From Pseudaminobacter soli (ex Zhang et al. 2022) (GTDB lineage: Bacteria; Pseudomonadota; Alphaproteobacteria; Rhizobiales; Rhizobiaceae), in NCBI RefSeq assembly GCF_014595955.1, contig NZ_JABVCF010000022.1, positions 1 through 64,000 on the forward strand: a stretch of 64,000 nucleotides of DNA, in the 5' to 3' direction. Positions 8,908 to 15,942 of the stretch are shown here, piece by piece. Within the stretch, counting starts at the first letter, position 1; every line of letters begins with the position of its first letter. The notes beneath the pieces are model-generated. The model was given only the letters and a program-made list of their open reading frames with translations, searched no databases and was not told the origin of the DNA. A program made the position numbers and the translations under genes.

Positions 8908-10050
8908 ATGACGTTCCCAATCCTCGACATGGGCGAGGTGACGCGCCTGACCAAAGCGGGCCGGCTGGCGGAAGCGATGGCCCTCCTGCGCGGTGGCGTA
9001 GCTGTGAAGAATGGCGCCATGTCCGGTGCGGTTTTGAGCGGCCTCGGTGGCAAAGGAGCGGGCCAGGTCACGCCGGAAGCGCTGCAGGCTTTCCTTGACC
9101 ATGCTGGAAAACTGGCCCCGCATTCACGTCTCGGCGGAGTGCCGGGGTCGCGTCGCTCACCAACTCCGCTGCCGGACGGCGCGCGATTTGAGGAACGGAT
9201 CTTCAGCAACGGCGGGGCGAGCCTGGGATACAAGCTCTACATTCCGAGCCGCTATGAGGCCCTCTCACCCGTCCCGCTGGTGGTGATGCTGCACGGCTGC
9301 ACCCAGTCGCCCGACGACTTTGCGGCGGGAACACGGATGAACGCGCTCGCCGAGGAGCAGACATTTCTTGTTGCGTATCCTGGGCAGTCTCAGGCGGCCA
9401 ACGCGTCAAAGTGCTGGAACTGGTTTCGCGCGGAAGACCAGCAACGCGGCCGGGGCGAGCCCGCGCTGATCGCAGGCACTACCCGACAGGTCATGAACGA
9501 TTTCTCAGCCGATCCGAAACGGGTCTATGTCGCAGGGCTCTCAGCCGGTGGTGCGGCCGCCGCGATCATGGGGGCGACCTATCCCGATCTCTATGCAGCA
9601 GTCGGCGTGCATTCCGGCCTGGCATGCGGAGCCGCTGCGGATTTGCCGTCGGCGTTCGCCGCAATGCAACAGGGTGGTCCGGTTTCTGCGGCCGGCGTTC
9701 GGGGCTCGCGAAAGCCTCAACGCGCAGTGCCAACCATCGTTTTCCATGGCGACAGCGACACGACTGTGCATCGAGTCAATGGCGATCAGGTGATCGTCCA
9801 GGCTAAGGGAGCTACACCGCTCGGGCAGACGGTAAGCCGCGGCGTCTCTGCAGGCGGAATGGCCTATACGCGTACGGTCCAATCGGATGGCAGCGGTTAT
9901 CCGGTCCTGGAGCAATGGATCCTCCACGGAGCCGGAAATGCCTGGTCGGGCGGCAGTTCCGATGGATCGTACACAGACCCCCGCGGCCCAGACGCCAGCC
10001 GCGAGATGCTTCGGTTCTTCAGCGAAGTCCGAACGCCGTCTGCGCCGTAG
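8908..10050 (+). CDS. PHB depolymerase family esterase
   Basis: The start at 8908 follows an AAAGGA ribosome-binding site; a weaker in-frame start exists at 8878. The 380-residue alpha/beta hydrolase shows the family order: oxyanion region LVVMLHGCTQSPDDFA, lid CWNWF, nucleophile GLSAGGAAAAIM (Ser), acid in HGDSDTTVH with the Asp, and a C-terminal His, likely in LHGAGNAWSGG. Members of this LpqC/poly(3-hydroxybutyrate) depolymerase group cleave short polyester or feruloyl-type esters. There is no evident signal peptide, so an intracellular or unclassically placed enzyme is possible. The preceding CopG regulator is the probable controller. The exact substrate is not known. Confidence 0.88.
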   Translation: MTFPILDMGEVTRLTKAGRLAEAMALLRGGVAVKNGAMSGAVLSGLGGKGAGQVTPEALQAFLDHAGKLAPHSRLGGVPGSRRSPTPLPDGARFEERIFSNGGASLGYKLYIPSRYEALSPVPLVVMLHGCTQSPDDFAAGTRMNALAEEQTFLVAYPGQSQAANASKCWNWFRAEDQQRGRGEPALIAGTTRQVMNDFSADPKRVYVAGLSAGGAAAAIMGATYPDLYAAVGVHSGLACGAAADLPSAFAAMQQGGPVSAAGVRGSRKPQRAVPTIVFHGDSDTTVHRVNGDQVIVQAKGATPLGQTVSRGVSAGGMAYTRTVQSDGSGYPVLEQWILHGAGNAWSGGSSDGSYTDPRGPDASREMLRFFSEVRTPSAP

Positions 10051-10125
10051 CAGGCTCCAATCGGCCTTTCGAACACGGTTAGAGTGCTCCGTGTGCCACA
10101 AACCGGCTTGCGGGCACGCGAAAAA

Positions 10126-10144
10126 GGCGGGGCATGACCCCGCC
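10126..10144 (-). terminator. GC hairpin, terminator-like on the minus strand
   Basis: GGCGGGG and CCCCGCC form a perfect 7-base stem with a 5-base loop. Five A residues at 10121-10125 become a T-run on the minus strand, so the shape fits a minus-strand intrinsic terminator. No minus-strand gene ends nearby, so it may instead act as a stabilising 3' hairpin for the esterase mRNA. Confidence 0.4.
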
Positions 10145-10259
10145 ATCCGCTGCCCTGCAGCCCGGCTCTCACAACCTGTCTGAAGACTTGCAAAAAGCAT
10201 CGCTGCTGGGGTCTCGTGGCAGTTGGTTCAGACCAGGATCAATCAGTGCGCCCAGGAGA

Positions 10260-10288
10260 TCTGGTGGTTTTTGCTACGCAATGCTGGA
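10260..10288. repeat. dispersed intergenic repeat, copy 1 of pair C
   Basis: The segment beginning TCTGGTGGTTTTTGCTAC matches 32491-32519 over 29 bases with three mismatches. Both copies are intergenic. Confidence 0.65.
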
Positions 10289-10410
10289 CTTCTGCGCCGG
10301 AAGACCGCTTCGACCCAGAGTGGCCATGACAATGTGAGCGAGAAATGGCCGGAACGGCAATGGCAGCCGACCAAATTTTGGAACTGAGTGCGATTGTGTT
10401 GCTTGCAATT

Positions 10411-10440
10411 GGTCCGGGGCAGGCCTATCCGCCCCGGACC
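10411..10440 (+). promoter_or_regulatory. perfect inverted repeat before the ABC-F gene
   Basis: GGTCCGGGGC and GCCCCGGACC form a perfect 10-base stem around a 10-base loop, 75 bases upstream of the ABC-F start. No T-run follows it, so it is not a classical terminator. It could be part of a leader structure that adjusts ABC-F expression, or the end of an upstream transcript. This is inference from position. Confidence 0.35.
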
Positions 10441-10515
10441 AACAATCAAGGATGACTGCAAACATGGATTTCTTCCTGAACGCAACGCCGACCCGCCTTG
10501 CCGACAGGGATGTCC

Positions 10516-12114
10516 ATGCTCATGCCTCCTTCCGTCACTCTCTCCAGTCTCACTCTCGCCGCGCCTGACGGCCGCCTCCTCCTCTCCGATCTCCAACTGA
10601 GCTTTGGGGCCGAACGTTCCGGCCTGGTGGGTCGCAACGGAATTGGCAAGACGACGCTCCTGCGTGCGATCGCCGGCGATCTCCCTCTACACTCGGGGAC
10701 GATCTCGATTGCCGGAACCGTCGCGTTCCATCGACAGGCGGTGCAGCCGCGACCGGGCGAGGCGATCGTCGACCTATTCGGAGCGCGTGAAGCATTTGCC
10801 ACTCTGGCGCGCGCCGAAAGGGGGGAGGCCAGCCTTGAAGAGCTCGAAACCGCGAATTGGACGCTGGAGGGCCGGATCGGTGCCGCACTTGCCCGGGTCG
10901 GTCTCGACGCGCCGCTTTGGACGCCGCTAGCCGAATTGTCGGGCGGTGAGGCGACGCGGGCGCGGCTCGCGGCGCTGGTGTTCGCCGAGCCCGACCTCCT
11001 CCTCCTGGACGAACCTACCAACAACCTCGACCGCGCGGGCCGCGACGCGGTGACGGCGCTTCTTGCCGCCTGGAAAGGCGGCGCGATTGTCGTCAGTCAC
11101 GACCGCGAATTGCTCGAGAGCATGGATGCGATCGTCGAACTGACAGCACTCGGAGCAACGCGCTACGGCGGAAACTGGAGCGACTACCGCACGCTCAAGG
11201 CCGTCGAGGTGGAGGCTGCCCGGCGCGATCTCGCCGATGCGGAAAAACAGCTCGGGGAGATCGACCGGAAGGCGCAGCAGATGGCAGAGCGGAAGTCGCG
11301 GAAGGACGGTGGTGGACGCAGGAAGGCCGCCAGGGGCGACATGCCGGGCATCAGTGCCGGCGGGCGCAAGGATCGAAGCGAGGACACGAGCGGCGAGAAC
11401 GCGCGCCTGGCGCAAACGCGGCGCGCGCAGGCCCTCGCAGCCGTCTCCAATGCGCGCGATCGCGTCGAGGTCCTGCAGCCGTTTTCCGTCGTACTGGCGC
11501 CGACCCGTCTTCCAGCCCGCAAGGAGATCCTGAAGATCGAGGCCGTCAGCGTCGGCTATGATCCTTGCCGGCCGATCCTCGAGGATTTTTCCTTCTCGAT
11601 GACAGGTCCGGAGCGAGTCGCCGTCGCCGGCCCGAACGGCGCAGGCAAGAGCACCTTGCTGAAGATCGTCGCCGGCGCGCTGCGGCCGTGGACCGGCACC
11701 GTGAGCGTTGCCACCGGGTTCGCCATGTTCGACCAGACGGTAAGCCTGCTCAATCCTGGCCAAACCATCGTCGAGAATATTCGACGCATCAACCCAGAGG
11801 CTAGCGAGAATGCCTGCCGAGCCGTCCTCGCGCGCTTCCTGTTTCGTGCGGATGCAGCCCACCAAAACGTATCGGCGCTCAGTGGCGGCCAACTCTTGCG
11901 CGCCGGGCTTGCCTGCGTACTGGGTGGACCGACGCCACCCCCGCTTCTGATCCTCGACGAGCCGACCAATCACCTCGACGTCGAATCGCTCGAAGTCGTC
12001 GAGGCGGGCATGCGCGCCTATGACGGCGCGCTTCTCGTCGTTAGCCACGACGAGACCTTTCTGGAGGCGATCGGCATTTCCCGTAGGTTGGTTCTCGAGA
12101 ACCCAGCGAAGTGA
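10516..12114 (+). CDS. ABC-F family ATPase
   Basis: The start at 10516 is preferred because an AGGGA site stands five bases upstream; in-frame TTG (10498) and ATG (10510) starts also exist. The 532-residue soluble protein holds two ABC domains without membrane segments. Domain 1 has Walker A GRNGIGKTTL, signature LSGGEATRARL and Walker B LLLLDEPTNNLD; domain 2 has GPNGAGKSTL, LSGGQLLRAGL and LLILDEPTNHLD. A charged linker (about 240-300) joins them. ABC-F proteins act on the ribosome in translation and sometimes antibiotic protection. It is 67-70 percent of the length of Uup-like members with C-terminal coiled coils, which it lacks. The gene stands alone on its strand. Confidence 0.9.
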   Translation: MLMPPSVTLSSLTLAAPDGRLLLSDLQLSFGAERSGLVGRNGIGKTTLLRAIAGDLPLHSGTISIAGTVAFHRQAVQPRPGEAIVDLFGAREAFATLARAERGEASLEELETANWTLEGRIGAALARVGLDAPLWTPLAELSGGEATRARLAALVFAEPDLLLLDEPTNNLDRAGRDAVTALLAAWKGGAIVVSHDRELLESMDAIVELTALGATRYGGNWSDYRTLKAVEVEAARRDLADAEKQLGEIDRKAQQMAERKSRKDGGGRRKAARGDMPGISAGGRKDRSEDTSGENARLAQTRRAQALAAVSNARDRVEVLQPFSVVLAPTRLPARKEILKIEAVSVGYDPCRPILEDFSFSMTGPERVAVAGPNGAGKSTLLKIVAGALRPWTGTVSVATGFAMFDQTVSLLNPGQTIVENIRRINPEASENACRAVLARFLFRADAAHQNVSALSGGQLLRAGLACVLGGPTPPPLLILDEPTNHLDVESLEVVEAGMRAYDGALLVVSHDETFLEAIGISRRLVLENPAK

Positions 12115-12464
12115 GGTGCGACGCCTCCACACCGAATTCTGCCGCCGATGGCCACATCAAGCAGAGGCGCGATGCGGTCGCCCTTCCTTGATGAGATCAA
12201 CTAAGCCCGCGGTGGCCGGGACGCGACGCTGCCACCAGCAATGACGGCAAGTGGCGTCTCTGAGTTCTTGACCACAGGAGCAGACAGGCAATCGAATCCT
12301 TGCGCGAAGTGCTGACCAATAGGCGACTTCGCGCGCCAGAGCATTGGTTGACCGCAACGCGCCGATGTCGGTCGTGAAGTTGCATCTACCGCTTCCTGAA
12401 AGCTGACATTGCGATCGACAACGCGAGAGGTCGCGGTCGCGCCATTCTTCAACGTAGCGCCGAA
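12115..12464. other. intergenic stretch with a dispersed repeat and no gene
   Basis: The 3' tail of the truncated M24 frame runs across part of this stretch but shows no family similarity here. One copy of repeat pair D (12276-12303) is present. Confidence 0.45.
12276..12303. repeat. dispersed intergenic repeat, copy 1 of pair D
   Basis: The 28 bases around CAGGCAATCGAATCC match 23253-23280 with about four mismatches. Downstream of both copies, a second weakly similar segment with GCGGACAT-like words recurs. Confidence 0.5.
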
Positions 12465-12846
12465 CGTCCAAAGAGGGTCGATACCGATCGATCGTTGACA
12501 AGAGTTCGAAGCCGTTGTCGGCGAGGAGCCCCGTGTCCTCGACCATCATGCCGCCCCAGCCCGGCTCGTAATACGGTGTCTCCAGACAGAATGTGCTGCC
12601 CGCCTGAAGAATGTCCGAGCTTTCCGGCATGATCACGGGCGCCTCATACACTGCCATGCCGATGGCGTGCCCGATGTGCTGGCGGCGATATGGCCGGAAT
12701 CCCTTTGCCTCAACTGCCGTGACCCCGCTGTCGAACACGTCGCGGGCGCGCACGCCCGGCTTCATCGCGTCGATCGTGACGTCGAGCCCCTCGAGCAGCG
12801 CGGCGTAGCGCTCCGCCTGAAGTTTGGTGGGCTCGCCGATGACGGC
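12465..12846 (-). pseudogene. M24-family (Xaa-Pro aminopeptidase-like) metallopeptidase, C-terminal fragment
   Basis: Within an open minus-strand frame (12157-13026), only this part resembles a creatinase/M24 peptidase. It has IGHAIGMAVYEAP with the metal-binding His, then FCLETPYYEPGWGG and MMVEDTGLL with the two metal-binding Glu residues. The N-terminal creatinase domain and the first metal ligands (two Asp) are missing, and the frame before and after is unrelated. It lies just downstream of adenine deaminase 1 on the same strand, so an intact peptidase may once have been part of that operon. It should not be active. Confidence 0.7.
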
Positions 12847-13027
12847 CGTGCGGGCCGCCGCCACTCCTCCAACGCGTCTTCGGACGTGTGGAACGTGATC
12901 AGCGGCAGCCCCGTCCTTGTCCTTGAGGCTGAGCCGCCGCGTGACCTCGGTGACGTTATCGAACGTCGGACCGGGCTTCCACTGGCGGGTCAACTGCCTC
13001 CGATCGGTGTCGGTGAAGATCGGCACT

Positions 13028-14821
13028 TCAATTTGCGACCAGCACGTCCGTTGGAGCGAAGCGGGTTACGTCGATCAGGCCGATATCCGAAATCCGCAGC
13101 TCGGGGATGACCACCAGCGCCAGCAGGGAATGCTGCATGTAGGCGTTGTTGAGTTCGCACCCGCACTGCCGCATCGCCTCGATCAGGGCGTTCGCCTCCT
13201 CCGACACGATCTCCGCCCGCTGATCCGACATCAGGCCCGCGATCGGCAATCTCACGAGGGCGAGTTCGCGGCCTTCGCTGAAGACCACGACTCCGCCGCC
13301 GACCTCGCCGAGGCGGTTCGCGGCCAGCGCCATGTCGGACTTGTCCGTGCCCACGATGATCATGTGATGGCTGTCATGCGCAACGGTGCTGGCAACCGCG
13401 CAGGGCCTGCTGTAGCCGAAGCCCGAGACGAAGCCGTTGGTCACGCCGCCGGTGCCTCGGTGCCGTTCGACCAGCGCGATCTGGCAGACGTCGCCTTCCA
13501 GGTCCATGTCGACGATACCGTCCGAAACCGGCAGCGTCCGCTCGAGCGCGCGCGTAGGCGCCTGGTTCTCAATGACGCCGATGACGCGTGCCGTCACTTC
13601 GTTCGCGCCCGCCGGAGCCTGGATGTCGAAGTCGGCTGCCGCGAGCCGCTTGCCCAGGCGCACGGTGTTCTTCGCTGTCTCCGGATAGTCGTAGGGCGGA
13701 ATGTCGGCGGCGAGCCGTCCCGCCTTGGCCAGAACGCGGCCGCGCCCGATCACCAACTCGACCGGCAGCGAAGGCAGGTCCGAAGTGAGGATGAGGTCGG
13801 CCCGGCGGCCAGGTGCGATCGAGCCGATCTCGCGCTCCAGCCCGAAATGCTGGGCGGTGTTGAGCGTCGCCATCTGGATCGCCGTGATCGGCTTGAGGCC
13901 TTGGGCGATGGCGTGCCGGACCACCCGGTTCATGTGTCCGTCATGGACGAGCGTTCCGGAATGGCTGTCGTCGGTGCAGAGCACGAAATTGCGAGAATCG
14001 AGCCCATGTTCGGTGATCGCCTTGATCTGCGCCGCGACGTCGTACCAGGCGGAGCCCAGGCGCAGCATGGCGAGCATGCCCTGGCGTACGCGGGCGATGC
14101 AATCCTCCAGGCTGGTGCCTTCGTGATCGTCGGCCGGGCCGGCGGCGGCATAGGCGTGGAAAGGCAGGCCGAGGTCCTTCGAGGCATAATGCCCGCCGAC
14201 CGTCTTGCCGGACTTCTGGGTCAGGCCGATCTCCTCGAGCATGCGGCTGTCGCCGCCAACCACGCCCGGGAAATTCATCATCTCGCCGAGGCCGATGATG
14301 TTTGGCCACGCGAGGGCTTCGCCCACCTCGGCGGGTCCCAGGGTGGCTCCGGCATTTTCGAGGCCGGGCGCGCTCGGCACGCAGCTCGGCATCTGCACAT
14401 AGACGTTGATCGGCAGCGCGGCCGCTTCGTCATGCATCAGGCGAACGCCCTCGAGCCCAAGCACATTGGCGATCTCGTGCGGGTCGATGAACATCGAGGT
14501 CGTGCCATGCGGAATGACCGCGCGGGCGAACTCGGTGACGGTCACCATGCCGCTTTCGACATGCATGTGTGCGTCGCAGAGACCCGGCACCGCGTAGCGT
14601 CGCTCGCCGTCGATCACTTCGGTATCGGGGCCGATCGCATGCGATGCGTCTGGACCGACAAAGGCGAACCGGCCCGCCGAGATCGCGATGTCGGTGGTCG
14701 GAATGATCTCGCCGGAGTGGACATTCACCCAGCGCACGTTCCTGATGACCATGTCCGCGGGGGTGCGCCCCATTGCGACGTCGACCAGGCGCGGCGCACT
14801 CTCGAACCAGGTGCTGATCAT
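13028..14821 (-). CDS. ade: adenine deaminase (copy 1)
   Basis: The ATG at 14821 is chosen over the longer open frame because it has a strong GGGAGGAATC ribosome-binding site and matches the family start. The 597-residue amidohydrolase converts adenine to hypoxanthine plus ammonia. It keeps the usual metal-site elements: DAHMHVESG near residue 95, DPHEIANV, GLGEMMNFPGV with the bridging Glu, VGGHYASKD, DDHEG and LCTDDSHSG. The LysR gene upstream overlaps it by four bases (ATGA), so the two are translationally coupled. A second, more divergent copy lies on the other strand at 15943. The role is purine salvage or use of purines as a nitrogen source. Confidence 0.93.
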   Translation of the reverse strand: MISTWFESAPRLVDVAMGRTPADMVIRNVRWVNVHSGEIIPTTDIAISAGRFAFVGPDASHAIGPDTEVIDGERRYAVPGLCDAHMHVESGMVTVTEFARAVIPHGTTSMFIDPHEIANVLGLEGVRLMHDEAAALPINVYVQMPSCVPSAPGLENAGATLGPAEVGEALAWPNIIGLGEMMNFPGVVGGDSRMLEEIGLTQKSGKTVGGHYASKDLGLPFHAYAAAGPADDHEGTSLEDCIARVRQGMLAMLRLGSAWYDVAAQIKAITEHGLDSRNFVLCTDDSHSGTLVHDGHMNRVVRHAIAQGLKPITAIQMATLNTAQHFGLEREIGSIAPGRRADLILTSDLPSLPVELVIGRGRVLAKAGRLAADIPPYDYPETAKNTVRLGKRLAAADFDIQAPAGANEVTARVIGVIENQAPTRALERTLPVSDGIVDMDLEGDVCQIALVERHRGTGGVTNGFVSGFGYSRPCAVASTVAHDSHHMIIVGTDKSDMALAANRLGEVGGGVVVFSEGRELALVRLPIAGLMSDQRAEIVSEEANALIEAMRQCGCELNNAYMQHSLLALVVIPELRISDIGLIDVTRFAPTDVLVAN

Positions 14822-15786
14822 GATTCCTCCCTTCGAATCTGAGATCCCTGCGGCCGCACGACTTCGACGCAGTAGCGCGGCGTGCTGTAGCTCGCTCGCT
14901 GCCGATAATACTCCAGGCAGAAGTCGACGAACGCCGCAAATTTGCGCGAGACGTAGCGCCGGCGCATGTACAGAAGATTGATGGAAACGGGCGCCGACTG
15001 CCATTCGGGCAGCACCCGCAGCAGGTCGCCGTTCATGCACTCGATCTCCGTGAAGAAGGCCGGCAGATAGACGATGCCTTCCCCCGCGACGGCGAAATAT
15101 TTCAGCATCCAATAGTCGTTGGCCGTGCACAGCGCGGAAGGCGAGTGCTCGAAGATCTCGCCGCGATTTTCCAGGCGCCAGGCCTGCAGGCGGTTCGGTT
15201 CGCGGAAGGCAACGGCCCTGTGATAGTTGAGTTCTGCCGGGGTCTGGGGCTCGCCGTGCTTCTCGAGATAGCGCGGACTGGCATAAAGCGCGAAGGACGC
15301 CTCGCCGAGCTTGCGGGCAATGTAGTCGTCGCTCGCCGGCTCGCCCCAGTAGAAAATGCCGTCGAAGGCCTGGTGCCTCTCCGGTGCGAGGAAGTAGCCC
15401 AGCGACAGGAAAATCACTTCCACGCAGACCTGCGGATATTTTTGTCGAAAGGCGAAGAGAAGCTCCGAGGTGAACGAGGTGCCGAACTCACCGGTCGAAG
15501 CGATGGTGAGCGTGCCGGCGATCTCCTTGCGAGATTCGGCGACCGCGGCCTGCGCGCCTTCGCAACTCTCCTTGATGCGCTGGGCGTGCTCGAGGAACTT
15601 GGCTCCCGCGTCGCTGAGCAGGAGGTCGCGGCCGTCGCGGACAAACAGGGCGACGCCGAGCGAATCCTCGAGCTTGCGGATCTTGTGGCTCAGGCTCGAT
15701 TTCGGAACGCCGAACAGCTTCGATGCCCGCGACAGCGACTGCGCGTCGGCGACCTTCACGAAATAATCGACGGCCTCAAGGTCCAT
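14818..15786 (-). CDS. LysR family transcriptional regulator
   Basis: The start at 15786 (MDLEAVDYFVKVADAQS) is the usual LysR N-terminus. A longer frame to 15831 would read through a perfect inverted repeat that looks like an operator. The 322-residue protein has an N-terminal winged helix (residues 1-60, with SLSRASKLFGVPKSSLSHKI) and a periplasmic-binding-like effector domain, though the C-terminal half is atypical (LYMRRRYVSRKFAAFVDFC). It overlaps adenine deaminase 1 by ATGA and is divergent from adenine deaminase 2 and the purine ABC importer. It is therefore the likely regulator of both, perhaps sensing a purine; the effector is inferred. Confidence 0.9.
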   Translation of the reverse strand: MDLEAVDYFVKVADAQSLSRASKLFGVPKSSLSHKIRKLEDSLGVALFVRDGRDLLLSDAGAKFLEHAQRIKESCEGAQAAVAESRKEIAGTLTIASTGEFGTSFTSELLFAFRQKYPQVCVEVIFLSLGYFLAPERHQAFDGIFYWGEPASDDYIARKLGEASFALYASPRYLEKHGEPQTPAELNYHRAVAFREPNRLQAWRLENRGEIFEHSPSALCTANDYWMLKYFAVAGEGIVYLPAFFTEIECMNGDLLRVLPEWQSAPVSINLLYMRRRYVSRKFAAFVDFCLEYYRQRASYSTPRYCVEVVRPQGSQIRREES

Positions 15787-15793
15787 CATTTCA

Positions 15794-15822
15794 TCCAAGA
15801 TCTTGGACGCTTTGTCCAAGAT
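15794..15822. promoter_or_regulatory. TCCAAGAT half-site cluster, candidate LysR operator
   Basis: TCCAAGAT occurs at 15794-15801 and 15815-15822 in direct orientation and as ATCTTGGA at 15800-15807 inverted. The result is a 12-base palindrome (15795-15806) and a 9-base stem, 5-base spacer, 9-base stem repeat (15800-15822). It sits 8 bases upstream of the chosen LysR start and about 120 bases upstream of the divergent adenine deaminase 2, the normal place for LysR autoregulation. Confidence 0.6.
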
Positions 15823-15942
15823 GAAGCGCAAACAGAGATTTGCTTGTACGAAGGGTTATACGGCAGGATCGAACCAGACAAGAGGGCAGGGCGCAGTTCA
15901 GGAATTGGAACGATCGCGAAGCCCCAGCGCGAGGAGAAGTTG

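Larger units (their letters stand above)
10051..10515. other. intergenic stretch with hairpins upstream of the ABC-F gene
   Basis: No full gene is visible. The stretch contains a GGCGGGG/CCCCGCC hairpin (10126-10144), a dispersed repeat copy (10260-10288), a perfect 10-base inverted repeat (10411-10440) and a short open frame (10464 onward) that overlaps the ABC-F start. Confidence 0.5.

Noticed and set aside
12917-14842. 641-codon plus-strand frame opposite adenine deaminase 1
   Set aside because: It is antisense to a clear gene, is His/Arg/Ala-rich and has no family pattern.
14822-15130. N-terminal extension of adenine deaminase 1
   Set aside because: The 103 codons overlap the LysR gene in another frame, and the ATG at 14821 has a strong GGGAGG site and the family N-terminus.
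15145-15942. N-terminal extension of the second adenine deaminase-like frame
   Set aside because: The 266 codons run antisense to the LysR gene and precede the GTG with a good ribosome-binding site at 15943; they have no adenine deaminase similarity.
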